64,000 nucleotides of DNA from Runella salmonicolor. Lineage in GTDB: Bacteria; Bacteroidota; Bacteroidia; Cytophagales; Spirosomataceae. Shown here one piece after another: positions 1-8,824 of the stretch. The first letter of the stretch is position 1. The number at the start of each line of letters is the position of its first letter. The position numbers were made by a program, and so were the translations under genes. The DNA lies in the NCBI RefSeq assembly GCF_024158025.1, contig NZ_JAMZEL010000001.1, positions 682,001 through 746,000 on the forward strand. The letters are read 5' to 3'. Below the pieces are notes generated by a model. The model was not told where the DNA came from, searched no databases, and was given only the letters and a program-made list of their open reading frames with translations.

Positions 1-393
1 CGCCTGTGGATAATTGCCCATGCTGTAATAAATCACACCTACGTTGTTTAATAAAGCAGCCACCCCTTTTTTATATCCCGCCTTTTTATAGGCAACTACG
101 CCTTTTTCAAAATAAGAAAGGGCTTTAGAAAGGTTGCCTTGGCGGTAATAACTTGCCCCGATATAGTTAAAACAATGACCAACTTCCCGTTGCTTTCCCA
201 GTTTTTGGTAAATAGATAAGCTGCTTTCAAACAATGGCAGGGCTCGTTTTGAGTCGCCCACACTGTCATATTTTTCAGCAAGTTTGAAAAGGCTATCAGC
301 GGTTGATGGATTTGGGGAAGTGGCAATCTTCTGTATGTTTTGGGCGTGCAGTTTTACCTTCACCAGCAGAAAGCAAAACAACAATAAATACAT
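1..393 (-). CDS. TPR-repeat protein, N-terminal part (runs off left edge)
   Basis: An open minus-strand frame runs from an ATG at 393 to position 1 without a stop, so this is the N-terminal 131 residues of a longer protein. It starts with a hydrophobic stretch (YLLLFCFLLV) followed by HAQN, a likely signal peptide. It then shows tetratricopeptide-like helices with the spacing A-L-x-x-F/Y-E (ALPLFESSLSIY, ALSYFEKGVVAY) and N-x-x-G-x-x-Y (NYIGASYY, NNVGVIYY). In Bacteroidota such exported TPR arrays often precede a transmembrane helix and a histidine kinase or HTH domain, but that part is outside the window. In-frame upstream GTG (408) or TTG (426) would add basic residues before the hydrophobic core and are possible alternative starts. 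The TPR identity is fairly sure; the full function is unknown. Confidence 0.7.
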   Translation of the reverse strand, partial: MYLLLFCFLLVKVKLHAQNIQKIATSPNPSTADSLFKLAEKYDSVGDSKRALPLFESSLSIYQKLGKQREVGHCFNYIGASYYRQGNLSKALSYFEKGVVAYKKAGYKKGVAALLNNVGVIYYSMGNYPQA

Positions 394-445
394 CCAAGGG
401 TTTTTCACGCGTTTAGTGGGTTTCAATTTGTCTGGTGTCTTTGTT

Positions 446-514
446 TTACTTCACTCCCAACCCTTCATACACCTCCTGAATAATGGCCGTGCAGACGTTG
501 AGGGTGGAGATTTT
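446..514 (-). pseudogene. Relic of the 3' end of a GH3/serine-hydrolase gene
   Basis: This stretch reads on the minus strand as KISTLNVCTAIIQEVYEGLGVK followed by TAA. It is nearly identical in DNA and protein to the last codons of the intact gene that starts at 3642 and stops at 577 (KISTLNVRTAIMQVVYEGLGLK). Similarity starts abruptly and only the tail is present. It therefore looks like the remnant of a tandem paralogue whose body was deleted. Similarity is seen directly; the deletion history is inferred. Confidence 0.7.
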
Positions 515-530
515 GACAGGCCATGCCATT

Positions 531-563
531 AGACTTTCCAAGACTTTGAGTCTTGGAAAGTCT
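531..563. repeat. Perfect 15-bp inverted repeat
   Basis: Arm AGACTTTCCAAGACT (531-545), three-base loop TTG, and its exact reverse complement (549-563). It lies between the relic tail and the stop of the intact GH3 gene. It has no T-tract, so it is not a classical intrinsic terminator on either strand, though it may stabilise 3' ends. Similar short-loop palindromes occur at 20485, 35902 and 45007. Confidence 0.75.
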
Positions 564-576
564 GCATATAGAAACC

Positions 577-3500
577 TTACTTTAGCCCCAACCCCTCATA
601 CACCACCTGCATAATGGCCGTACGGACGTTGAGGGTGGAGATTTTGTTGTTGTCGCGCGTGGGGTATACGCGGTTGGACAAAAAGACGTAGTTGAGGTTA
701 TAGGCGGGGTCGTTCCAAATCATAATACCCGTATAACCCGTATGACCGTAGCTCATCGACGTGGCGCTTTTGGGGGCGTTACCGCAATCTCTTCCCCGGC
801 AGGGTTTATCAAAGCCTATGCCGCGACGCGACTCGGGGAATTGATAACTCGTAAACTCGTTCATGGTGTTTTCGGAAATAAACGACTCACCGCCGTAGCT
901 GCCTTTTTGGAGGTACAGTTGCGTTACTTTCATGAGGTCGTTCGCATTACCAAAAAGCCCCGCGTGACCGCTGAGCCCGCCCAACATGCTGGCGCCTTCG
1001 TCGTGTACGCGCCCGTGGATGAGCGTTTCGCGGTAAAAAGTATCCCGCTCACTGGGCACAATTTTGCTTAAATCATAAAAGCGTCGCGGATTGAAGGTCA
1101 GCGAATTAGCGCCTATTTTACGGTATACGTTGGTTTTTAAATAATCTTCAAACGGCACACCCGTGATGTTTTGCACCACCTGCGGGTACAGAATGAAAGA
1201 TAAGTCCGAATAAATGTATTCCTTTTTCTCGTTAAGCGGCGATTCGCGAATGGCATCAAAAATCTTCTTTTGGTATTTTTTGTGCAACCAAAGGCTATCC
1301 GTCACCTGAACCGTGTACGGCCCATGGGCGGTTTTGCCCCAGCTAAAGGTCTTTTTCTTCCAAGTACCGTCGGCATTTTTGGTATCACGCCAGAACGGAA
1401 TCCACGCTTTCAAGCGCGCCTGGTGCGTCAGCACTTGCCGCCAGACCAAATCGGCTTTGTTTGATTTGTCATAACTGGGCAAATAATCCTTCATCGTTCC
1501 GTCCAGATTGAATTTGCCTTCGCTGTGCAATCGTGCCAAGGCCATGGTCGAGCCGGCAATCTTGGTTACCGACGCAAAATCGTACAAATCCGTCAACTGA
1601 ACGGGGCGCGGCGGCACATTTACCATCTTCAGCGGAGTTGGATACACATGAGTGCCGTAGGCTTTGCGATAAAATACCTTTCCGTCTTTGGCCAGCTGAA
1701 CCACGATACTCGGCGTTGCTTTTTGGGCAATGGCGTTGTTGGCCAGTGAGTCAATCTTGAACGAAAGCCATTGGCTATTTAGCCCCACTTCTTCTGGAAT
1801 GGTGTATTTGAGGCGACCGATGGCAGGAATGTCCAAACCCGCGCCGTAGCCAAACTGCGCATTGACCGTCACGGGGAGTTTGCCTTTGGCAGGAATGGCT
1901 CCGAATAACAATTGCGCCGACAACTCTTCGGTAAACGGCGTCAATTGGTAGGCCATCACCAAGGCTTTGGCATTTGAAATATCCTCCAATTTATTGAGCG
2001 AATACGCATTTCCAAAAACCGTTATGATTGAATTACCGTTGTTGGCCAACTCTTTTACCCAAGCTGCTGTGGTGGGCGTAATCCCATAATTTGTTCCCGG
2101 ACGAATGTTGTTGAGGTGCGCCCCTACCAGCACCACATCGTAGCTTTTCAGCGCCGACCGAATACGTGATTGCACGCTGTCGGGCGTTTGGGGATGAATG
2201 ATAAAATGGTCTATGTTGGTATATAAAGAAAGTGTTTTTTGGAACGTAGTCAGGTCGCCCGTTGAGGCTGTTTCATTACGAGTACCGAGGGCTACAACTC
2301 CATCTTTGGTGGCCGCCGTGGCCGCTGGCGCGTCCGTTAAGGAAACGGAAGCAATCGTTATTTTATCTAAATGCTTGATGGGTAAAACATAACCCTCATT
2401 TTTCAGAACCGTCAGCGCATTTTCGGTGAGCAGGCGATTGAGCAATTCAGATTCTTTGTCGTTAATATCGGCAATCAGATTTTTGGTTTCAATGGGTTTG
2501 AATTGAGCCAATCCAACCCAGGCTTTGGCGGCCAAAACTTTCTTGACCCGCGCGTCTATTTCGGCCTGACTGATGCGTCCTTCGGCAATGGATTTTTTGA
2601 TTTCGGCAATGGCGGCGGGTACATTGGGGCTAAATTCCAGCACATCCATACCTGCTTCCAATCCTTTGGCGTCGCCTGTTCCGTTGGGGAAATATTTGGT
2701 CAGGCCCTTCATGTTCATCGCATCCGAATAAATGAGGCCGTTGAAGTGCAGTTGGTCTTTAAGCAAACCCGTTACGATGGGTTTTGAGAGCGTAGAAGGC
2801 ACATTTTTGGCAGTATCCAATACTGGTATCGCCAAGTGCGCCATCATGATGCCGTCGGCACCTTTCTCGATGAGTTTACGAAAAGGGTATAATTCTACGG
2901 AGTCTAATCGGGCGCGATTGTGCGGAATAACGGGCAAATCATAATGCGAATCCACACCCGTATCTCCATGACCGGGGAAGTGTTTGAGCGAACTCAAAAT
3001 TCCTCCGTCCTGCATTCCTTTCATGTACGCGTACGATTTTTCGAATACTTTTTGGGGATTTTCACCAAACGACCGAAAGTTAATGACGGGGTTATTAGCG
3101 TTGTTGTTGACGTCGACCGAAGGGGCAAAATTGATATGGACGCCCAGACGTTTCTTTTGCGCCGCCAGCGCTTTGCCCATTCTATAAATCAAATCGTCAT
3201 TGCCCTGAATCGCCCCCATCGTCATCTGGTACGGGAAGCGCACCGCACTGTCTAGGCGCATGGCCAAGCCCCATTCGGAGTCCATCGCTACCAAAAGCGG
3301 TACTTTGGAAATGGACTGGTAATAATTGGTCAGTTGCGCTTGTTGCACGGGGCCACCCTGAAAGAAAATCACGCCCCCCACTTTGTAGTCACGAATGTAC
3401 TGCGCCACCACGCGCGGGTTGGAGAAAGTCGTGTCAATGATGACTCGTTTGGGGTTCATCGGATACCCGTGGGCCGCCACCATAATAAGCTGCGCAATGC

Positions 3501-3642
3501 GCTCGTCGGGCGTCAGGCTGTTAAAGACCGAATCTACCCAGCGCTGGTTGGGGTTTTGCAAAAAAGGCGGTGTAGTTTGAGCAAAAGAGGAAGTTGCAAG
3601 GCAAAAAAAGGAAAAGAGAAATAGAAACAGAGGCTTTTTCAT
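577..3642 (-). CDS. GH3 beta-N-acetylhexosaminidase fused to a beta-lactamase-type serine hydrolase
   Basis: Exported 1021-residue fusion with signal peptide MKKPLFLFLFSFFCLATSSFAQ shown by positions 1-22. Residues about 30-360 form a family 3 glycoside hydrolase of NagZ type, with the diagnostic KHFPGHGDTxxDSH motif near residue 219 carrying the His/Asp catalytic dyad and the later SDAMNMKGL nucleophile region. A GH3 C-terminal domain follows (about 390-610). Residues about 640-1015 are a class C beta-lactamase/penicillin-binding-like domain with S-V-T-K near residue 690, Y-S-D in place of Y-x-N, and HTG near 966. This architecture is known from Bacteroidota and suggests periplasmic murein recycling or remodelling. 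The start is an ATG directly before the signal peptide. The gene is followed by a hairpin and a relic of a similar 3' end. Confidence 0.9.
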   Translation of the reverse strand: MKKPLFLFLFSFFCLATSSFAQTTPPFLQNPNQRWVDSVFNSLTPDERIAQLIMVAAHGYPMNPKRVIIDTTFSNPRVVAQYIRDYKVGGVIFFQGGPVQQAQLTNYYQSISKVPLLVAMDSEWGLAMRLDSAVRFPYQMTMGAIQGNDDLIYRMGKALAAQKKRLGVHINFAPSVDVNNNANNPVINFRSFGENPQKVFEKSYAYMKGMQDGGILSSLKHFPGHGDTGVDSHYDLPVIPHNRARLDSVELYPFRKLIEKGADGIMMAHLAIPVLDTAKNVPSTLSKPIVTGLLKDQLHFNGLIYSDAMNMKGLTKYFPNGTGDAKGLEAGMDVLEFSPNVPAAIAEIKKSIAEGRISQAEIDARVKKVLAAKAWVGLAQFKPIETKNLIADINDKESELLNRLLTENALTVLKNEGYVLPIKHLDKITIASVSLTDAPAATAATKDGVVALGTRNETASTGDLTTFQKTLSLYTNIDHFIIHPQTPDSVQSRIRSALKSYDVVLVGAHLNNIRPGTNYGITPTTAAWVKELANNGNSIITVFGNAYSLNKLEDISNAKALVMAYQLTPFTEELSAQLLFGAIPAKGKLPVTVNAQFGYGAGLDIPAIGRLKYTIPEEVGLNSQWLSFKIDSLANNAIAQKATPSIVVQLAKDGKVFYRKAYGTHVYPTPLKMVNVPPRPVQLTDLYDFASVTKIAGSTMALARLHSEGKFNLDGTMKDYLPSYDKSNKADLVWRQVLTHQARLKAWIPFWRDTKNADGTWKKKTFSWGKTAHGPYTVQVTDSLWLHKKYQKKIFDAIRESPLNEKKEYIYSDLSFILYPQVVQNITGVPFEDYLKTNVYRKIGANSLTFNPRRFYDLSKIVPSERDTFYRETLIHGRVHDEGASMLGGLSGHAGLFGNANDLMKVTQLYLQKGSYGGESFISENTMNEFTSYQFPESRRGIGFDKPCRGRDCGNAPKSATSMSYGHTGYTGIMIWNDPAYNLNYVFLSNRVYPTRDNNKISTLNVRTAIMQVVYEGLGLK

Positions 3643-3746
3643 GTAAATCAGCGATAATGCCGGTGTTGATGGTTATTGATAGTCAAAGGTTGAAAAAAGG
3701 TAGGCATAAGTCAAATCTCCGTGCTAAAAAGATTGAGCCTTATCCA

Positions 3747-3780
3747 CAAAAAACCCCGCCGAAGTTGGTTTTGGCGGGGC
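3747..3780 (-). terminator. Intrinsic terminator downstream of the ELW-repeat gene
   Basis: On the minus strand a CCCCGCC/GGCGGGG stem (3754-3760 with 3773-3779) is followed by six Ts (A-run at 3748-3753 on the plus strand). It lies after the stop at 3858 of the minus-strand repeat gene and before the start at 3642 of the next gene, so it separates the two transcription units. Confidence 0.8.
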
Positions 3781-3857
3781 TTTTATCTATTTATTTGCAA
3801 TGCATTATTTATGGGTATCTGCTTCTTAGGTAGTTTCATTCACAAATGAAGAGGCCT

Positions 3858-6800
3858 TTAATCGGTTCCACATCCTTCAATCTGTGCTTTGAACACCGCC
3901 CCCGCTTTGACCTCAAAGCCAGGTCTAAATTCTACGGACTTGCCCGCCTGATAGAGTACATCGCTGTTGGTGTTCAGTAGATTCGCGGCTTCAATTCGAT
4001 GCTCTACCTTAAAATAATGGATAGCTCCCGAAGCAGTTGTTTCACCGGGATTGCTAAAGAAATATTCTGGAGGACATTCGGGGCGCATCCTCCACAACTC
4101 CCGTCCAACATCGGCCCGGTAGGCAGAAAAATAAACCCGTCCGTTATGGACCGAAACCAATTGTGGCGAAGAGTTGCGGATGCCCGCGTCGATATCCGTC
4201 AATCGTACCGTGCCTGAGATGGTGCCGTCCGAACGGTACAATTCGTAGCTTTTATGTTGGGGACCAGAAGCGGGAGAAGATTCATAAGCATTCAAATACA
4301 AAGAACTGTCTCCTTTCGTCATTCGATAGTCTGAAAGCAACGTACTTTTTAGCAGTTGGGTCCCCTGAGCGGTACCATTCGATTTCCAAAGTTGCTGGTT
4401 GGCAAGGAAATAAAGCTCATTTTTAAAAGTCACCAACGAAAAAGGAGTAGAACTAGCCGTTCCCAAGGTAATATCTTTGACCAATACTGTACCAGCTGCC
4501 GTACCATCCGACCGCCACAGTTCAGTGCCGTTTGTTGCATCAGAAGCCCTAAAAAAGAGTTTGTCGTCGTAGATAATCAACGCCCCGTAGGATTCCTCAA
4601 AATAGGGATTTTGTCCAAAACCGCTGTTGGGCCCAGCATAAATGTCTTTGACCAGCGTAGTGCCCATAGCCGTACCATCCGACCGCCATAGTTCATAACC
4701 TAAACTGTCGGTGTTAGCAATAAAATACAGGGTATCTTTATACACTACAAAGCCATAAGGCATTGAGCCCGCCATCCCCACATTGATGTCTTTGACCAAC
4801 GTAGTGCTCAAATCAGTACCATCCGTACGCCACAATTCCACACCCGCGCTATCGGAGCCTTGGGCCGCGAAATACAAAAACCCCTTGTAAGCAATCATTT
4901 TTACGGAAGAATCTGGCTCCGAATAGCTTCGGGCAGGCGCGCCAGTTATTTTATCGGTTATTTTCTGAAAACCGCTTTGACTGCTTTTATAAAGTCCGTT
5001 GGATAGAAAATAGAGTTCATTGTTAAGCGTGGCAAACAGCACTTTTTGGGATGTGGACGAAAAAGTATCAAAAACCTTCGTTGGGGCGGTCTCACCGTTG
5101 GTTTTCCACAAATACCGCCCGTTGACCATCCAATAAAGTTCATTTTGGAAAACAGTAAAATTATTAAAGTAGGTAGAAAAACCCGTTGCGCCAACCGAAT
5201 GCCCTAGGCTTTGTGATGCATTTTTGGTAAAGTCGCCGTACAATAACGCACTAGCGGCGGTGCTATCGGCCCTCCACAGCTCCGTGCCCGATTTGCCGTC
5301 GTTGGCGGTAAAGAACGTTGCGTTGTTGAAATGTACCACTCGACCAAAAGGGTTCGTGGCCGAATTGGCCATTTCGGTATTCATATCCTTGACCAAGGTT
5401 GTATTGGCCTGCGTTCCGTCGGTGCGGTACAGCTCAAAGCCCGAAACGGGGCTATAAGCCGTAAACAAAACGCCCGTCCCCAACGCCAGCGGCACCACAC
5501 GGGCCAGTTCAAGACCTAAACTTTGATTGAGGCTTTTGACCAAAACTGTTCCCGCGCTCGTGCCATCCGACACCCACATTTCGTAGGTATCGTTGGGAGA
5601 AGGCGCCCTCATAAACGCTATTTTATTGCCAAAGGCAAACGTAGTATTGGTTTCAAAGTAAGAACTGATGGTAGAATCAGCGATGTTTTTTACCAAAGCC
5701 GTACCCAGCGTGGTGCCATCAGTTTTCCATAATTCACGCCCATTGATACCATCATTGGCAAAAAAGAAAAGGGTGGTTCCGGCCACGGTAAAGCCTGGAT
5801 TTGAACCAAAAGTCCCATCATTATAAGCCGCCGAGCTCGGATTGATGTCTTTTAGCAAGGTGGTTCCTGCGGTGGTCCCGTCAGATTTCCACAACTCAAA
5901 TCCTTTCAAACCTTCGGAAGCGACGAAGAATAGTTGATTGTTAAACACCACGGGGTTTGTCACGTGTCGCAAAGAGTCTTTCACTACCTGCGTGCCCAAG
6001 GCCGTACCGTTGGATTTCCACAATCGGGTAGAAACGCTATCGTAAGCCGTAAAATACACCTGATTATTAAGCACTTGCAAATTACTCGGCGTACTTCCAA
6101 TCGTTCCCGCATGAATATCTTTCACCAAAACAGTTCCTGCTCCGTTGGATTTCCATAACTCGCAACCGTTTGCGCCATTGGTTGCCTGAAAAAACAAGGT
6201 GGTATCTACAACCGCAAAATGAGCTGGATAACTACCCAAAACCCCCGTATTGATATCTTTCACCATCACAGTTCCCGCCGACGAGCCGTCTGTTCGCCAC
6301 AATTCCGCCCCGTTTATCCCGTTATTGGCCTGAAAATACGCCTTCGTTCCAATCACTTTAAAAGACTTTGGATTAGCATTTGCACTACCCAGATTGATAT
6401 TTTTTACCATATAGGTACCAGCGGCCGTGCCGTTTGTACGCCATAATTCAACCCCAGTACTATCTTGCAAAAAACTGAAATACAATACATTGCTCAAAAC
6501 TCCTAGAACTTTCATGTAAGCATTTCCCGAGGCAGTATTAAATAATTCGGTGGTTCCAGTGATAGAGCCATTGGTTTTAAACAAGCCGTAACCACTGCCG
6601 CGTTTGTGCGCCAAAAAAATCAGCGACCCGTTATAATTCGTCAGATTGCTGGGCGATTGTATATAATCCCCAACGGCCGTCATATCCAACAATACCGTCC
6701 CGCTGGGTGTGCCGTCAGTTTTGTACAGCATCGTCCCTTTTTCTGACGAAGCCGTATAATAAACTACCCCACTAATGTTGACGGCATTGGCTACATCCAA

Positions 6801-6899
6801 CGTACTCGCGTTTGTGCCATACACATCCTTGAGCAGTTGTTGTCCATAAGATTGAACGAATAAAAGAAGATAAAAAAAGGTTGTGCAAAATTGTTTCAT
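3858..6899 (-). CDS. Secreted ELWxTDG-repeat protein with a 3-coathanger/GCX-like C-terminus
   Basis: A 1013-residue protein with signal peptide (FFYLLLFVQSYGQQ). It consists of about 18 tandem repeats of roughly 45-55 residues, each with a core like ELWRTDGTAAGTxLVKDI followed by Y/LFFxA and NGxELW. Such repeats are typical of large secreted Bacteroidota surface proteins and probably form a beta-propeller-like or solenoid fold. The last 75 residues (IHYFKVEHRIEA, LYQAGKSVEFRPGFEVKAGAVF, ending in GCGTD, taken in pieces) match what I know as the 3-coathanger stack/GCX C-terminal domain, a proposed export or anchoring signal. No enzyme motif is visible. Function is unknown; surface adhesion is only a guess. 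Codon-level divergence between repeats suggests an old expansion. Confidence 0.75.
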   Translation of the reverse strand: MKQFCTTFFYLLLFVQSYGQQLLKDVYGTNASTLDVANAVNISGVVYYTASSEKGTMLYKTDGTPSGTVLLDMTAVGDYIQSPSNLTNYNGSLIFLAHKRGSGYGLFKTNGSITGTTELFNTASGNAYMKVLGVLSNVLYFSFLQDSTGVELWRTNGTAAGTYMVKNINLGSANANPKSFKVIGTKAYFQANNGINGAELWRTDGSSAGTVMVKDINTGVLGSYPAHFAVVDTTLFFQATNGANGCELWKSNGAGTVLVKDIHAGTIGSTPSNLQVLNNQVYFTAYDSVSTRLWKSNGTALGTQVVKDSLRHVTNPVVFNNQLFFVASEGLKGFELWKSDGTTAGTTLLKDINPSSAAYNDGTFGSNPGFTVAGTTLFFFANDGINGRELWKTDGTTLGTALVKNIADSTISSYFETNTTFAFGNKIAFMRAPSPNDTYEMWVSDGTSAGTVLVKSLNQSLGLELARVVPLALGTGVLFTAYSPVSGFELYRTDGTQANTTLVKDMNTEMANSATNPFGRVVHFNNATFFTANDGKSGTELWRADSTAASALLYGDFTKNASQSLGHSVGATGFSTYFNNFTVFQNELYWMVNGRYLWKTNGETAPTKVFDTFSSTSQKVLFATLNNELYFLSNGLYKSSQSGFQKITDKITGAPARSYSEPDSSVKMIAYKGFLYFAAQGSDSAGVELWRTDGTDLSTTLVKDINVGMAGSMPYGFVVYKDTLYFIANTDSLGYELWRSDGTAMGTTLVKDIYAGPNSGFGQNPYFEESYGALIIYDDKLFFRASDATNGTELWRSDGTAAGTVLVKDITLGTASSTPFSLVTFKNELYFLANQQLWKSNGTAQGTQLLKSTLLSDYRMTKGDSSLYLNAYESSPASGPQHKSYELYRSDGTISGTVRLTDIDAGIRNSSPQLVSVHNGRVYFSAYRADVGRELWRMRPECPPEYFFSNPGETTASGAIHYFKVEHRIEAANLLNTNSDVLYQAGKSVEFRPGFEVKAGAVFKAQIEGCGTD

Positions 6900-7254
6900 A
6901 ACGTTTAACTCAAAGCCCCTCCTGCCAAACTACCCGATGTTAAATAATAAACTCGCATTGTAATATACTATAAAAATTAAGAATTGAAGCGCCATTTTTT
7001 CCATTACAATTCAACGACGAATGGGATATATATCAAATAAAAATATCCCTATAAGACAAATTTAGGATATTATATTTAAAAACAAACTAAAAATATCCTT
7101 GTGAATCATCGACAGGGATTATTTTTACAAAAAAGGTAAAATGATTTTTTTAGGTTAAAGATGTAGATTTGAAGTGCAATTATCCAGCAGTTGCTGGGTA
7201 GGTGATTACCCAAAAAAGAGCCAACTCTTCTAAATAACAAACCATAGTTTTGTG
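6900..7254. other. AT-rich non-coding region
   Basis: No convincing gene. The region is AT-rich, holds the presumed promoter of the repeat gene that starts at 6899 on the minus strand, and on the plus strand contains TAGTTTTG (7245-7252), which fits the Bacteroidota -7 box but lies too close to the GTG at 7255 to serve that frame with confidence. Confidence 0.4.
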
Positions 7255-7502
7255 GTGTCAAAAGAATATGTTGCATCGTTAATCAGTCATAACTTTGAAC
7301 GCTTTTGGCGGCAATCCAGCTACCAAAACGGAGCTACATCGCCTAAAGACCGAAAAACGAGTATTTACGCCAACGCGACGCCAAACAGGAAGAAACCATC
7401 CAGGTATTGGAAAATACCATAAAGAAGCTTTCTAAAACCAATTCTTCAAATGGGGAAATAAATGAACAGATTGGGGGGGGGCAACACATTGATTTCCAGT
7501 AA
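7255..7502 (+). pseudogene. Frameshifted small gene of unknown function
   Basis: A plus-strand frame opens at GTG 7255 (VSKEYVASLISHNFERFW) and ends at TAA 7422. The next frame carries a strongly helical continuation (KNEYLRQRDAKQEETIQVLE) that ends at TAA 7502. Restoring one A in the A5 run at 7353-7357 joins both into an 82-residue protein with a coiled-coil-like second half. The stop at 7502 is followed four bases later by a perfect terminator hairpin, which supports a former transcription unit. A run of nine Gs (7473-7481) lies near the 3' end. I do not recognise the family; a transposon-associated or regulatory remnant is possible. A sequencing error or programmed slip at the A-run would also fit. 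Confidence 0.45.
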
Positions 7503-7505
7503 ATT

Positions 7506-7541
7506 AAAAAAGGGATAACCTGCTGAGGCTATCCCTTTTTT
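7506..7541. terminator. Bidirectional intrinsic terminator
   Basis: Perfect 12-bp stem AAAAAAGGGATA (7506-7517) and TATCCCTTTTTT (7530-7541) with a 12-base loop. It has T-tracts on both strands. It serves the plus-strand remnant ending at 7502 and the minus-strand ricT gene whose stop is at 7563. Confidence 0.85.
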
Positions 7542-7562
7542 AATGAATTTTGAACAATAAGT

Positions 7563-8813
7563 TTACTTCTTTTCTCCTCCTCCTTTCGGTGGGTTATTAT
7601 TCGGTTTAGTGTTATTGGCAGGATTATTCCCTCCTGCGTTTCCCCCACCTCCGCCTTTTTTCTTTTTATTTCTGTTACGATTGCCGCTTTGTTGCTGGTC
7701 ACGGTCGCGGCTGCTGAATTTCTTATCCATCTTCGCCAAATCGCTATTGATGCCGGGAGCCGGCAACAACGACACAAGCTCTTCGATTTCTAGCACTTCC
7801 AACGAAACAGGTTTTTGTCCTTTGGCATTAAGACTCAATATCCGATTGACGTTTTCTAGCGAAATCGGGTGCCAAGTGGTGCTGTCATTCTCGTAGCCAA
7901 ACCACATGATTTTCTTGAAAATATCCGTTTTTTGCAGGTGTGCTTTTCCCTTTTGGGTTTGAAGCGGTGCATCTACGTGCGGAATATCCTTGAGGGCATC
8001 AATGTAGGTTTCGAGTTCGTAATTCAGGCAGCATTTCAAGCGCCCGCACTGACCCGACAATTTGGTCGGATTTAACGACAAATTTTGGTAACGTGCCGCT
8101 GAAGTGGTAATGTTTTTGAAATCGGTCAACCACGTAGAGCAGCATAACTCACGGCCACAGGCCCCGATACCACCCAAACGTCCCGCCTCTTGACGCAGGC
8201 TAATCTGCCGCATCTCAATCCGTGCCTTAAATTCTCCCGCCAATACTTTGATTAATTCACGAAAATCGACGCGCTCGTCGGCTGAGTAATAAAAAGTAGC
8301 TTTGGTATTGTCTGACTGAAACTCTACATCTGAGAGTTTCATATTAAGTTTCATGTCTTTGACCAACTCCCGGGCGCGGTACATGGTGGTGAGGTCGCGG
8401 GCAATGCTTTGCTCGTGCTTTTCCAAATCGCGCGGAGTGGCTACGCGATAAATGCTCTTCAGGTTTTCGTCATTGGCTACTTTCTTTTTGACCATTTGCA
8501 GGCGAACCAAATCTCCTTGCAATGATACTGAGCCAATATGATAACCAGAGGCCATCTCGCACACGACGTAGTCGCCAGTGTGCAAATCGAGTTGATTTAT
8601 GTTGCGAAAATACTCTTTACGTCCGCCCTTAAATTTAACTTCTACGACATCAAACCGTTTCATCACTGGCACGTCCATGTCGCTGAGCCAATCAAAAACG
8701 TTCATTTTATTACAGCCACCCGTTCCACAAGCGCCATTATTTTGACAACCGGACGTTTTTTCAGTCAGGCCACGCGTGCCGCAACCTCCGGTTGAACATG
8801 ATTTACAGGACAT
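7563..8813 (-). CDS. ricT: PSP1-domain protein, RicT/YaaT family
   Basis: A 416-residue cytosolic protein. Residues 1-37 are rich in cysteine and glycine (CKSC, GGCGT, GACGTGGC). A PSP1 domain spans about 55-310 and has two more cysteine motifs, GACGRELCC near residue 216 and GQCGRLKCC near 254. The last 60 residues are low-complexity Asn/Lys/Gly/Pro. In Bacillus the homologue RicT (YaaT) works with RicA and RicF in an Fe-S-containing complex that affects RNase Y and phosphorelay activity. The role in Bacteroidota is not settled, and no ricA or ricF is nearby. In many relatives the gene lies near gliding or DNA polymerase genes; here the upstream neighbour is purD. The N-terminal Cys cluster is longer than in the Bacillus protein as I know it. 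Confidence 0.85.
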   Translation of the reverse strand: MSCKSCSTGGCGTRGLTEKTSGCQNNGACGTGGCNKMNVFDWLSDMDVPVMKRFDVVEVKFKGGRKEYFRNINQLDLHTGDYVVCEMASGYHIGSVSLQGDLVRLQMVKKKVANDENLKSIYRVATPRDLEKHEQSIARDLTTMYRARELVKDMKLNMKLSDVEFQSDNTKATFYYSADERVDFRELIKVLAGEFKARIEMRQISLRQEAGRLGGIGACGRELCCSTWLTDFKNITTSAARYQNLSLNPTKLSGQCGRLKCCLNYELETYIDALKDIPHVDAPLQTQKGKAHLQKTDIFKKIMWFGYENDSTTWHPISLENVNRILSLNAKGQKPVSLEVLEIEELVSLLPAPGINSDLAKMDKKFSSRDRDQQQSGNRNRNKKKKGGGGGNAGGNNPANNTKPNNNPPKGGGEKK

Positions 8814-8824
8814 AATTTATAGAA

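Noticed and set aside
3858..6899. Regularly spaced repeats that could suggest a CRISPR or DNA repeat array
   Set aside because: The period is ~150 bases, coding, and degenerate at DNA level; it is a protein repeat.
7473..7481. Run of nine Gs as a phase-variation switch
   Set aside because: It lies near the end of an already frameshifted remnant, so slippage would have little effect on a product.
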